From: Nodularia sp. NIES-3585
GTDB taxonomy: Bacteria; Cyanobacteriota; Cyanobacteriia; Cyanobacteriales; Nostocaceae
Reading direction: 5' to 3'
Assembly: GCF_002218065.1 (NCBI RefSeq)
Contig: NZ_BDUB01000001.1
Coordinates: forward strand, 4,092,720-4,156,719
DNA length: 64,000 nt
Shown here piece by piece: positions 36,509 through 45,021 of this stretch. Every line of letters starts with the position of its first letter. The first letter of the stretch is position 1. Made by a program: the position numbers and the translations under genes. A model generated the notes under the pieces. It was not told where the DNA came from. It made no database searches and saw only the letters and a program-made list of their open reading frames with translations.

Positions 36509-36677
36509 ACAATTTATTTAACATTTAAAACCACAGATGCACACAGATAAACACAGATAAATAAATTAGAAAATCTCTCAATTGTGCAATAATTGGCAGT
36601 AATTAAGCAAAAACCCTTTTAAACCCTCTTAACTTTGCGTCCTTTGCGTCCTTTGCGGTTTGTTACTCCCAAAAAAA

Positions 36678-37775
36678 TCAACAAATCCTCGGTAATTGTT
36701 CCCCCACCAACATATCTACAATACGTTCAGTCCCAAAAGCCGTTCTTAACAAAACCACACCCGGAGGCGAAGGAATAACCTCACCAATAACACAAGCATC
36801 CTTCCCGGCTGAGTGAGACTTCATAGCTGCTAAAACAGTTTCAGCATTCTCGCGTCTAACCACCACCACTAACTTACCTTCATTAGCCAAATACAAAGGA
36901 TCTAAACCTAGTATTTCACAAACTCCTTTAACTTCTTCCCGCACAGGGATAGATTCTTCATCGAGACGAATACCGACATGAGAACTCAAAGAAAATTCAT
37001 TTAAAACTGTAGCTAAACCGCCCCGTGTAGCATCGCGCATAGCATGAATTTCAGGACAAACACCCAGGATATCTGCTACTAAACTATGCAACGCTTGACA
37101 GTCACTTTCGACATTAGTTTCTAATGCTAATTCCCCACGGGCGATTAAAATTGCCGCACCATGATTTCCTAATTCACCATTAATAATTACTACATCTCCC
37201 ACTTGGATATTATGGGCTGAAATATTAATTCCTTGAGGAATTACCCCAATACCTGTTGTATTAATAAACAGTTTATCCGCAGCACCACGTTGGACAACTT
37301 TTGTGTCACCTGTGACAATTTGCACGCCAGCTTTTTGGGCAGCTACTTTCATGCTAGCAACGACACGCCGCAAAGTTTCTACGGGTAATCCTTCTTCTAT
37401 AATCACGCTACAGGTAAGATATAAAGGTTTAGCACCACTGACGGCTAAATCATTAATAGTGCCATTAATTGCTAATTCGCCAATGTCACTACCTGGGAAG
37501 AATAAGGGGTCTACAACATAAGAATCTGTAGTAAATGCTAGTCTATCTCCCTGTTGACTGAGACTAGCTAAGTTTAAACTGGCTTGGTCTTCTAATTGGG
37601 AGAGAATTGGATTATCGAAGCTATTAACAAAAATATCTTCAATTAAATCGCGCATGGCTTTACCGCCGCTACCGTGGGCGAGGGTAATATGGGTGTCTTT
37701 GACTTTACCTTTGTGGGGTTTGCCGATTTTTTGTAGTAGGGGATTCTGGGTTTTGTGTTTGGGGGAAATATTCAT
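36678..37775 (-). CDS. hypE: Hydrogenase expression/formation protein HypE
   Basis: ATP-dependent dehydratase that turns the carbamoyl group on its C-terminal cysteine into the cyanide ligand of the NiFe site, working with HypF. The 365-residue protein has the PurM-like start HGSGGKAMRDLIEDIF, the ATP-binding region TDSYVVDPLFFPGSDIG and the diagnostic C-terminus LPRIC with the terminal Cys that is carbamoylated. Confidence 0.96.
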   Translation of the reverse strand: MNISPKHKTQNPLLQKIGKPHKGKVKDTHITLAHGSGGKAMRDLIEDIFVNSFDNPILSQLEDQASLNLASLSQQGDRLAFTTDSYVVDPLFFPGSDIGELAINGTINDLAVSGAKPLYLTCSVIIEEGLPVETLRRVVASMKVAAQKAGVQIVTGDTKVVQRGAADKLFINTTGIGVIPQGINISAHNIQVGDVVIINGELGNHGAAILIARGELALETNVESDCQALHSLVADILGVCPEIHAMRDATRGGLATVLNEFSLSSHVGIRLDEESIPVREEVKGVCEILGLDPLYLANEGKLVVVVRRENAETVLAAMKSHSAGKDACVIGEVIPSPPGVVLLRTAFGTERIVDMLVGEQLPRIC

Positions 37776-37841
37776 GTTTAAATTTTATTGAAATTATTCA
37801 AGTTGGAGAGGGCTGAAGCCCTCACTACGAACAAATTAATT

Positions 37842-38057
37842 TTATATGCCTTTTTCTTTATGTCTACTACTATGTTTATCTATATGCAATTGACCGCCAA
37901 CTGCCCAATTTTCTCGCTCAAATTTATCAATATGTATTGTTATCCATTCCGGTTTAGATCCCAAGGTTTCAATTAGTGTATCGGTAAGTGCTTTGACTAA
38001 TTGGCGCTTTTTTTCGACGGAGTGACCTTTGGCTATTTGGACTGTGATGAATGGCAT
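37842..38057 (-). CDS. 4-oxalocrotonate tautomerase-like protein
   Basis: A 71-residue tautomerase with catalytic Pro2 directly after the start (MPFITVQIAKGHSVEKK), which becomes the N-terminal proline. GGAG eight bases upstream supports this ATG over a longer frame running through a repeat. The order hypD-tautomerase-hypE is kept in Anabaena, but no hydrogenase role has been shown as far as I know. Confidence 0.85.
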   Translation of the reverse strand: MPFITVQIAKGHSVEKKRQLVKALTDTLIETLGSKPEWITIHIDKFERENWAVGGQLHIDKHSSRHKEKGI

Positions 38058-38076
38058 ATATTTTTTCTCCTTAAGA

Positions 38077-38116
38077 ACCCCACCCCCAGCCCCTACCCGC
38101 AAGCGAGGAGGGGAGT
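38077..38116. repeat. G-rich hairpin repeat, inverted copy
   Basis: Inverse orientation copy of the 34206 repeat (accccacccccagcccc, then gcaagcgaggagggg), lying between hypD and the tautomerase gene inside the operon. Confidence 0.8.
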
Positions 38117-38126
38117 TAGAGAATGA

Positions 38127-39272
38127 TTATGTTGATTTGGATGTGGCTAGTTGTTGGGCTTTTTTACTAATTGCCGAAAGTCGTCCATATTTGTAGTAGG
38201 CTGCACACGCACCTTCTGAGGAAACCATACAGCTTCCAATGGGTGTTTCTGGTGTGCAAGCTGTACCAAATACTTTACATTCCCAAGGTTTTAAAACTCC
38301 TTTGAGGATTTCTCCACATTTACAGGCTTTGTGGTCGGCTACTTTTAAGTTAGGAATAATAAATTTATTTTCTGCATCAAATTGACCATATTCATCCCGG
38401 ATTTTTAATCCTGATTCTGGTATTTCGCCTAAGCCTCGCCAATCAAAGTTTTCTCGCACTGCAAATACTTGGTTCATGGCTTGCAATGCTATTAAGTTTC
38501 CGGCTGGTTCTACTAATCTGTTATATTGGTTTTCGACTTGGCAGCGGTTTTCTACTAACTGCTGTAATATCATCCAAATTGATTGGAGTATATCTAATGG
38601 TTCAAAGCCGGAAATTACTATAGGTTTATGATATTTTTGGGAAATAAATTGATATGATTCTGTTCCAATTACCATGCTGACATGACCAGGGCCGATAAAT
38701 CCATCTAGTTGTAAATCTGGGTTATCTAGTAGGGCTTGTAGGGCGGGAATTACTAGGACGTGGTTGGAAAACATACTAAAGTTGGTGATGTTTTCGGCTG
38801 CTGCTTGCAATATGGTGAGGGCGGTACTGGGGGCGGTGGTTTCAAATCCTAATGCGAAAAAGACTATTTCTTTGTCTGGGTTGTCTCTGGCGATTTGCAG
38901 GCTATCCAGGGGGGAGTATACCATGCGGATATCTGCGCCTGTGGCTTTGGCTTGCAGGAGGTTGGTGGTGGAACCGGGTACTCTCATGGTGTCGCCAAAT
39001 GTGGCAAGGATGACGTTATGATTTTGGGATATGGCGATCGCATCGTCTAATCTCCCTTTTGGCATGACGCATACTGGACAACCAGGCCCGTGGATGAGTT
39101 CTAGGTTGGAGGGGAGGATGTCTTCTATACCGTATTTAAATATGGAGTGGGTATGTCCACCGCATACTTCCATCAGTTTGAGGGGCTTTTTTAGTTGGTT
39201 GCAGAGTTGGGTTATTTGGTTGCTTAGGGCTGCTGCTTTTTCTGGTTCTCGAAATTCGTTGACGTATTTCAT
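38127..39272 (-). CDS. hypD: Hydrogenase formation protein HypD
   Basis: Fe-S scaffold protein on which, with HypC, the Fe(CN)2CO unit is built. The chosen start (MKYVNEFREP) gives 381 residues; an upstream frame extends 13 codons into a repeat. Family motifs are MEVCGGHTHSIFKYGI, LIHGPGCPVCV, the ATFGDTMRVPGS loop, FFALGFETTAP, and C-terminal Cys residues (HKACKCGEILKG, CKVFG). Confidence 0.96.
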   Translation of the reverse strand: MKYVNEFREPEKAAALSNQITQLCNQLKKPLKLMEVCGGHTHSIFKYGIEDILPSNLELIHGPGCPVCVMPKGRLDDAIAISQNHNVILATFGDTMRVPGSTTNLLQAKATGADIRMVYSPLDSLQIARDNPDKEIVFFALGFETTAPSTALTILQAAAENITNFSMFSNHVLVIPALQALLDNPDLQLDGFIGPGHVSMVIGTESYQFISQKYHKPIVISGFEPLDILQSIWMILQQLVENRCQVENQYNRLVEPAGNLIALQAMNQVFAVRENFDWRGLGEIPESGLKIRDEYGQFDAENKFIIPNLKVADHKACKCGEILKGVLKPWECKVFGTACTPETPIGSCMVSSEGACAAYYKYGRLSAISKKAQQLATSKST

Positions 39273-39283
39273 GGTTTTTTTTA

Positions 39284-39345
39284 ACGTTAGCGTAGCGTGC
39301 GCGCAGCGCATACCGCAAAGGGCGCGAAGTTCACGAAGGAAGAGG
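39284..39345. repeat. Dispersed repeat gcgtagcgtgcgcgcagcgcatacc
   Basis: Copy of the element also seen at 26566-26660 and 44369-44440: aacgttagcgtagcgtgc, gcgcagcgcataccgc, aaagggcgcgaagttcac. Lies just upstream of hypD. Confidence 0.8.
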
Positions 39346-39415
39346 GAGAAGTTTTATATCAATTCCGGTTGAATACTTACGAAACGCGAAAATCTGCCAA
39401 ACTTTTGCTTTATCT

Positions 39416-39458
39416 CCCCTCCTCGCTTGCGGGGAGGGGTTGGGGGTGGGGTGACATG
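39416..39458. repeat. G-rich hairpin repeat between hypC and hypD
   Basis: Cctcctcgcttgcggggaggggttgggggtggggtgacat, nearly identical to the copy at 34206-34250. Confidence 0.8.
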
Positions 39459-39494
39459 ATTGTAGTAATCGCAACTAATTAAACGGACATGATA

Positions 39495-39755
39495 TTAGTT
39501 AGTTATTTGGGCTTGGGCTGTTGCTAGTTCTTCTAATAGTTTTAATGTTTCGGCTGCTTCTTGTTCGTTGATACGATTCATGGCGAAGCCTACGTGAACT
39601 AATACCCAATCTCCTATACATTTTTCGGGGGGATGTTGTTCGTTGACTATACAGGCTATGTTTATTTGGCGTTTGACTCCAGCTATGTTAACTATGGCTA
39701 GTTTATGGTTAATGTCGCTGATTTCTATTATTTGACCTGGGATTCCTAAGCACAT
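39495..39755 (-). CDS. hypC: Hydrogenase assembly chaperone HypC
   Basis: Chaperone binding both HypD and the HupL precursor. The 86 residues start MCLGIPGQIIEI, with the essential Cys2 that attaches to iron. AGGA nine bases upstream supports this ATG; the frame continues 11 codons further up without family similarity. The middle (GDWVLVHVGFAMNRINEQEA) is typical. Confidence 0.95.
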   Translation of the reverse strand: MCLGIPGQIIEISDINHKLAIVNIAGVKRQINIACIVNEQHPPEKCIGDWVLVHVGFAMNRINEQEAAETLKLLEELATAQAQITN

Positions 39756-39815
39756 TTTTGTTTTCCTGGAATTTATGAATCGAACCACAGAGGCGCAGAG
39801 AACGCAGAGGGAAGA

Positions 39816-42173
39816 TTAAGAGTTAGGGATTAATTGCGCGGCTGTAATTACTGCTTGTCCTAGTGATATGTTGCCGTCGTTGGATGGGAGTAAACTATGA
39901 GTTATTACGGTTAGTCCTAAATTTTGTAAATCCTGAGTAACTTGTGTTAATAAAATGTAGTTCTGAAATACTCCTCCGGTTAATACGATTTGATTAATCA
40001 GATTTTCTTGACATAGATGTTTAACTACATCAACAATGATTTTAGCTAAACTCTTGTGGAATTTTGTCGCTATATCTGATTGGAAAATATGTTTTTGTAA
40101 GTCTTGAAGCAGGGCTTGCCACATTGGTTTGGAGTCTATATAATAAATGCTATCTGAAAAATTAAGTTGAAAAGGATAATTTGGCATTTCTTCATAATTA
40201 TTTAAGTTGCTAGGATTGACTAAGGCTTCCATTGCGATCGCAGCTTGTCCTTCATAGCTACATTCTTCTGGATAAATGCCAATAGCCGCAGCTACTGCAT
40301 CAAACAACCTCCCTACGGATGAGGCTGGGGGTGAGTTAATGTCTTGTTCTACAGCTTGTTTAAGTAGCTTTAAGGGCTGTTGCTGTAAAAATTTGATAAT
40401 TGCCAAATCAGGATATTTTTGTTGGCTTTCATCCCAAATATTGGCGCTGACTAAGTGAGCGTAGGTATTACGCCAAGGCTGATAAATTGCTTTTTCACCG
40501 CCAATCATAGCCACTGGTTTAAATGTTGCGAGTCGCTGAAATTGACGATAATCTGCTAACAGAAATTCTCCTCCCCAAAATTTGCCGTCTTCGCCATAAC
40601 CTAATCCATCTAAAGCAATACCTAAAACTGGAGGAGAATCTAAAGGAATGCCATTTTCTGCCATACAAGCAGCAATATGGGCGTGATGATGTTGGATAGA
40701 ATGAAGTTTAACTTTATTAACAGATGCGAGTTCTTTACCGAGTTTTGTGGAAAGATATTCAGGGTGTTTATCGATAGCGATCGCTTGTGGTTGATGCTCA
40801 AATAAATTTAAATATAAATTGAGTGTATCTTGATAAGCATTAAAAGCCGCAGCATTTTCTAAATCGCCCAAATGTTGAGAAATAATTGCTTCATTGTCGC
40901 GTAATAAACAAAAGGTATTTTTTAACTCGCTACCCATTGCTAAAATTGGCGTTACATTCTCAAATCCCCGTGGTAAAATCATTGGTGCTGGTGCATATCC
41001 CCTAGCCCGGCGAATAATTTTTAATTGATTATCAATAACCCGCACAACTGAATCATCGACTCGATTCACAATATCCCGATTATGTAAAAGAAAATAATCA
41101 GCAATGTTACCTAACTTTTCTCGAACTTCTTCATTATCAATACATTGAGGTTCCTCAGCAATATTCCCACTCGTCAACACAATAGGGCGATTCATCCGCC
41201 GCAAAATCAAATGATGTAAAGGCGTATAAGGTAACATAAAACCGAGATAATTTAGTCCCGGTGAAACAGAAGGCGCAATTAAACAGTCAGGATTTTTCTG
41301 TAACAATACAATAGGCGCAACCGAACTTGCTAATAATTCTTTTTCCTGAGTATTAACAGTACAATATTCCTCAATTACTGCTATATCCCGCGCCATTAAA
41401 GCCAAAGGTTTATGATAACGCCGTTTACGCTGACGCAATTTTTGTACAGCAGTTTCTTGAGTTGCATCACAAGCTAGATGAATACCACCCAACCCTTTAA
41501 TAGCCACAATTTCGCCTTTTTGCAACAAAGTACAAACAGCATCCACATCATCCATCATCGAAAACATCGAAGCCGTCACAGGTTTACCATCAGCCCGTTC
41601 TAACCAAGCTTTCGGTCCGCAAGTATGACAAGCTACAGGTTGGGCGTGAAAACGACGATTTTCCACATTTTCATAATCCCGTTCACATTCAGCACACATA
41701 GCAAACGCAGACATACTGGTATTGCATCTATCGTAAGGAATCCCACGAATAATACTGAAGCGAGGACCGCAATGAGTACAATTAGTAAAAGGGTAACGAT
41801 AAAAACGGCTAAAAGGGTCAAAAATTTCCTGTTGACATTGGGGACAAGTCGCCGCATCAGGAGTAACTTCTGTATTTTTAGAACTACTCACACTACGAGA
41901 AATCACAAAATCAGTAAAATCCCCATCACCTTCATAACTAACTCTCGTCAACTCCTGAATTTTCCCCAAAGGAGGACATTCAATATATAGTTTATTGATA
42001 AACTCAGTAATAGCCACCTCACTCCCAGAAACCCGAATTAAAACACCCTCACCATCATTACAAACATCACCAAACAACCCACAAACCTTAGCCAGACGAT
42101 AAACAGTAGGACGAAATCCCACCCCTTGAACAGTCCCCCGAACCCTAATCTCACATCTTACATTCTTCTTCAT
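39816..42173 (-). CDS. hypF: Carbamoyltransferase HypF
   Basis: Makes the cyanide precursor by transferring carbamoyl from carbamoyl phosphate to HypE. The 785 residues show the domains in order: acylphosphatase (RIRVRGTVQGVGFRPTVYRL, about 10-95), two zinc fingers with CxxC pairs (CPQCQQEIF, CTHCGPRF, CAECERDY, CHTCGPKA), a YrdC-like domain (HKPLALMARD), and the C-terminal Kae1-like carbamoyltransferase (HHHAHIAACMAENG, VLTGGVFQN). The start is the second Met of the open frame, since the first 18 codons are a repeat. Confidence 0.96.
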   Translation of the reverse strand: MKKNVRCEIRVRGTVQGVGFRPTVYRLAKVCGLFGDVCNDGEGVLIRVSGSEVAITEFINKLYIECPPLGKIQELTRVSYEGDGDFTDFVISRSVSSSKNTEVTPDAATCPQCQQEIFDPFSRFYRYPFTNCTHCGPRFSIIRGIPYDRCNTSMSAFAMCAECERDYENVENRRFHAQPVACHTCGPKAWLERADGKPVTASMFSMMDDVDAVCTLLQKGEIVAIKGLGGIHLACDATQETAVQKLRQRKRRYHKPLALMARDIAVIEEYCTVNTQEKELLASSVAPIVLLQKNPDCLIAPSVSPGLNYLGFMLPYTPLHHLILRRMNRPIVLTSGNIAEEPQCIDNEEVREKLGNIADYFLLHNRDIVNRVDDSVVRVIDNQLKIIRRARGYAPAPMILPRGFENVTPILAMGSELKNTFCLLRDNEAIISQHLGDLENAAAFNAYQDTLNLYLNLFEHQPQAIAIDKHPEYLSTKLGKELASVNKVKLHSIQHHHAHIAACMAENGIPLDSPPVLGIALDGLGYGEDGKFWGGEFLLADYRQFQRLATFKPVAMIGGEKAIYQPWRNTYAHLVSANIWDESQQKYPDLAIIKFLQQQPLKLLKQAVEQDINSPPASSVGRLFDAVAAAIGIYPEECSYEGQAAIAMEALVNPSNLNNYEEMPNYPFQLNFSDSIYYIDSKPMWQALLQDLQKHIFQSDIATKFHKSLAKIIVDVVKHLCQENLINQIVLTGGVFQNYILLTQVTQDLQNLGLTVITHSLLPSNDGNISLGQAVITAAQLIPNS

Positions 42174-42211
42174 GCCTTTGCGTCTTTGCGCCTTTGCGCG
42201 AAACAAACCTC

Positions 42212-43387
42212 TTACTCCAACCGCCACAACAAAACCCGATTATTCCCAGAATCAGCAATTACCGCAATATCACCACAAACCTTCACCCCATAACACCAAT
42301 TCAAAGTATCACGCTGGGGTAAACCAAAATCCCGATTTTCACCCTTAGATTTAAAACTAACTTGTCCCACCAAACCATCAGCAACCGCCCCAGATAATAA
42401 TTGAGACTCCGGCTTTCTCCATCCTAACAAACGAGAATTAGCAGTATCAGCAACCAGCAACCAATCATTACCAACTGCTACACCATAAGGCATACTTAAA
42501 CTACTAGCACTAGGAAAATAAACACCTTGATTCATTTCCACAGAATCAAAACTTTTTTGTCCTAAAACCACCGCACAAGGGGCATTATTTTCTGTAGGTA
42601 TTCCCTCCCAAATCATCACCCGGTGATTACCAGCATCAGCAACAACTAAATTGTCTCCCCAAATAGTAATATCATGACACCAACGCATACTCGCCGCAGT
42701 GGGAGAACTCCCCCCATTTTCATTGCGAGATATCATATCTGGTTGTCCCAAAACTAAATCAGCAGGTTGACCATTTTCTGTAGGTAATTGCTGCCAAATT
42801 AATAACCTGCGATTTCCGGTATCAGCTACAAATAGCTTTCCTTGGTGATAGAAAATACCATAAGGCCAGTGCATAGTATTCGCAGCAGCTTGATGAGTTC
42901 CTCTATTGGGTTCATTTTGGCTAAAATCAGCTTGTCCCAACACCAAATCTGCTGGAACATGACTATCTTCTGGGACATTTTTCCAAATCAATATTCGATG
43001 ATTCCAAGCATCAGCTACTGCTAAACCTCCACCACAAGCACAAATTATCGTGGGGACACTAAAAGTATTTCTTCCTGGTGTACCTTTAGCATTTTGTCCT
43101 TCATGATAAAAATCAGGTTGTCCAATTACCCAATCAGCCGGTTGACTATCTCTGGTGGGTAAATTTCGCCATCCCAATAACCGATGATGTCCTGTATCTG
43201 ATACCCATAAAGAACCAGTTTCAGATAACAAACAAGCACCACGAGGACCGAACATATTTATGGGACTAGGCGCTACAGGTATAGCTAATATTTCTGGTTC
43301 AATAATATTACCTAAAATCACTTCTGCACCATGAGATAATAAAGGTAATAAGTCTGACGCAGGATTAATATTGATGGGTATATCCAT
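42212..43387 (-). CDS. NHL-repeat beta-propeller protein of the hyp operon
   Basis: A 391-residue protein made of about six NHL-type repeats, seen as recurring LWVSDTGHHRLLGW, LAVADAWNHRILIW, LFVADTGNRRLLIW, LVVADAGNHRVMIW and LLVADTANSRLLGW, each preceded by a GQPDF/GQADF motif. No signal peptide. A homologue sits at the same place in the Anabaena hyp cluster. Its job is unproven; a scaffold role in assembly is plausible. Confidence 0.88.
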   Translation of the reverse strand: MDIPININPASDLLPLLSHGAEVILGNIIEPEILAIPVAPSPINMFGPRGACLLSETGSLWVSDTGHHRLLGWRNLPTRDSQPADWVIGQPDFYHEGQNAKGTPGRNTFSVPTIICACGGGLAVADAWNHRILIWKNVPEDSHVPADLVLGQADFSQNEPNRGTHQAAANTMHWPYGIFYHQGKLFVADTGNRRLLIWQQLPTENGQPADLVLGQPDMISRNENGGSSPTAASMRWCHDITIWGDNLVVADAGNHRVMIWEGIPTENNAPCAVVLGQKSFDSVEMNQGVYFPSASSLSMPYGVAVGNDWLLVADTANSRLLGWRKPESQLLSGAVADGLVGQVSFKSKGENRDFGLPQRDTLNWCYGVKVCGDIAVIADSGNNRVLLWRLE

Positions 43388-43464
43388 GAACCGCAGATGA
43401 AGACTGATAGCTATTTAAACTCATTGGCTGATATCATCGTGTATCGACGGTGGCAATTTTTCAA

Positions 43465-44298
43465 TTAAATGGAATATTTGGGCAGTTTTATAAAAACTTT
43501 TTCACCCTTGATTTGTACTGGATAAGACTGCAATGGCACATCAGCAACGGTTAAACATTCTCCAGTCTCTAAATTATACTGAAATCCATGTGATTTACAA
43601 GTGAGAATTCCATGATCTAATTTGCCTATATCCAAAGGAGTTGCTAAATGTGGACAAGCATTTAGGTAACAAGTAATATTTACACCTTGGCGATATAAAA
43701 TTAGTGAATTCTTCCCAACTTTACCTGTCAATATCCCAGATTCAGGAATTTGATCAATTGTTGTTAGTTTAACCCAAGTAGAGGTATCTTCTGGCGTAAA
43801 TGGACTGTTGACAGTGGAAGTATCATTGACTGCAACAACTTTCGTAATTTCGGGACAATGATTTTTGATTGCCTGTTCTACACTCTGAGTTAAAGTTAAA
43901 GTTGAGGTGGGACAACTGCTACAATTTCCGATTAATTTAACTTCTACTGTGTCTGGTGGTTTAATGGCTACAAATTCTACATCCCCGTCATGGCTTTTTA
44001 AACCTGGGCGCACTTCTTCTAGGGCTGCTTGAATTCTTTCTATTAATGGCGGTTGCTGTGGTTTGACTAGTTCGTGATAAAGCAAAACTGAATATAGTAT
44101 TTCATCGTCTACAGCTTGACGCAAGGCTGACATTGATTCTTGTTTCAGGCTTTTAATTAAGTTGGTTAGTGCTGCTTTGTGTAAATCTTCTATCGCTCTT
44201 TTCAGTCCTACGGCTACACACCTTTGGCTTTCGTCCCATTGGGATATAATTGCTTCAAAGCGATTGATTTCTTGAACTAGTTCTTCAAGTTTTGCCAT
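43465..44298 (-). CDS. NifU-like / Rieske-domain fusion protein
   Basis: A 277-residue protein with three parts: a helical N-terminus (1-85), a NifU C-terminal-type Fe-S scaffold (85-155, VKLIGNCSSCPTSTLTLTQSVE with the CxxC pair), and a C-terminal Rieske domain (170-270) with CPHLATPLD and CKSHGFQYNLETGECL giving the two Cys and two His of a [2Fe-2S] cluster. The same gene type is found in the Anabaena hyp operon. It could build or insert HupS clusters or pass electrons. Confidence 0.9.
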   Translation of the reverse strand: MAKLEELVQEINRFEAIISQWDESQRCVAVGLKRAIEDLHKAALTNLIKSLKQESMSALRQAVDDEILYSVLLYHELVKPQQPPLIERIQAALEEVRPGLKSHDGDVEFVAIKPPDTVEVKLIGNCSSCPTSTLTLTQSVEQAIKNHCPEITKVVAVNDTSTVNSPFTPEDTSTWVKLTTIDQIPESGILTGKVGKNSLILYRQGVNITCYLNACPHLATPLDIGKLDHGILTCKSHGFQYNLETGECLTVADVPLQSYPVQIKGEKVFIKLPKYSI

Positions 44299-44368
44299 TA
44301 TTATTTATTGGTTATTAATTAGCAGAATTTTACTGATTTTGTTATGGATTTACCAGAAATAGATTCGG

Positions 44369-44440
44369 AACGTTCGCGTAGCGTGCGCGTAGCGCATACC
44401 GCAAAGGACGCAAAGTACACAAAGGAAAGAAGGAAAGAAG
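44369..44440. repeat. Dispersed repeat gcgtagcgtgcgcgtagcgcatacc
   Basis: Third copy of the element at 26566 and 39284: gttcgcgtagcgtgcgcg, tagcgcataccgcaaagg, acgcaaagtacacaaagg, ending in gaaagaaggaaagaag. Confidence 0.8.
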
Positions 44441-44519
44441 TAAGAAATTCAGCACAATTTAACCAATGCATGGTGTGGGATTATCTGAATTTTTTGGTTG
44501 GTTGATTATGGAAAAATAT

Positions 44520-44744
44520 CTATTTCATTTTGAAGTCTTTGAGAAGAAATGGCATGACTGCACCTGTAATTAAACTGGATACTGTGACTGGTAGCCAAAA
44601 GGGTAATTCGGTTTGCGATAACAATAGGAGGATGAGAGAACCGATACTTGTCCCAATCGTAATTTGTTTGAGGAAGTCACCGGGGTGACGTATTAGCTTT
44701 CCTTTGAAAAATAATTTTGCAGAATACCATCCAATTTCTAACAT
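44520..44744 (-). CDS. Small membrane protein of the hyp operon
   Basis: A 74-residue protein with two hydrophobic segments (ITIGTSIGSLILLLLS and WLPVTVSSLITGAVMPFLL) joined by a short turn, and a basic C-terminus. It begins eight bases after the preceding small membrane gene. Two similar tiny genes occupy this place in the Anabaena hup/hyp region. Function unknown; it may be a membrane anchor for the hydrogenase, which has none of its own, but that is inference. Confidence 0.7.
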   Translation of the reverse strand: MLEIGWYSAKLFFKGKLIRHPGDFLKQITIGTSIGSLILLLLSQTELPFWLPVTVSSLITGAVMPFLLKDFKMK

Positions 44745-44752
44745 GATTCTGA

Positions 44753-45010
44753 CTAATAATTTGTGAATAGGTTTAATATTGCCAGGCTGATGAGTATGGC
44801 TGGAATTACACCAGCGGGTCCTAATAATGCACCTAATGTTGCTGAAAATTGATAACCGATGTCTTTTCCAGCTAACAGCATCCCGCCAATAGCACCCCCA
44901 ACCATAGATAAGGTTGTGGCTATGAATATCCAGGCGAATTCTGTTGCTATGTTTAGGTCACCAGCTACTAAGGTTGTGAGAAAATCTTTCATGTCGATGT
45001 TAGTCCACAT
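44753..45010 (-). CDS. Small membrane protein of the hyp operon
   Basis: An 85-residue protein with two or three hydrophobic segments rich in Gly/Ala (FIATTLSMVGGAIGGMLLAGKDIGY split by a short loop, LGALLGPAGVIPAILISLA). ATG at 45010 is chosen; ATG at 44992 (MKDFLTT) is equally possible. It lies a dozen bases past the TPR gene stop. No family recognised. Confidence 0.68.
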   Translation of the reverse strand: MWTNIDMKDFLTTLVAGDLNIATEFAWIFIATTLSMVGGAIGGMLLAGKDIGYQFSATLGALLGPAGVIPAILISLAILNLFTNY

Positions 45011-45021
45011 ATATTGCAAAA

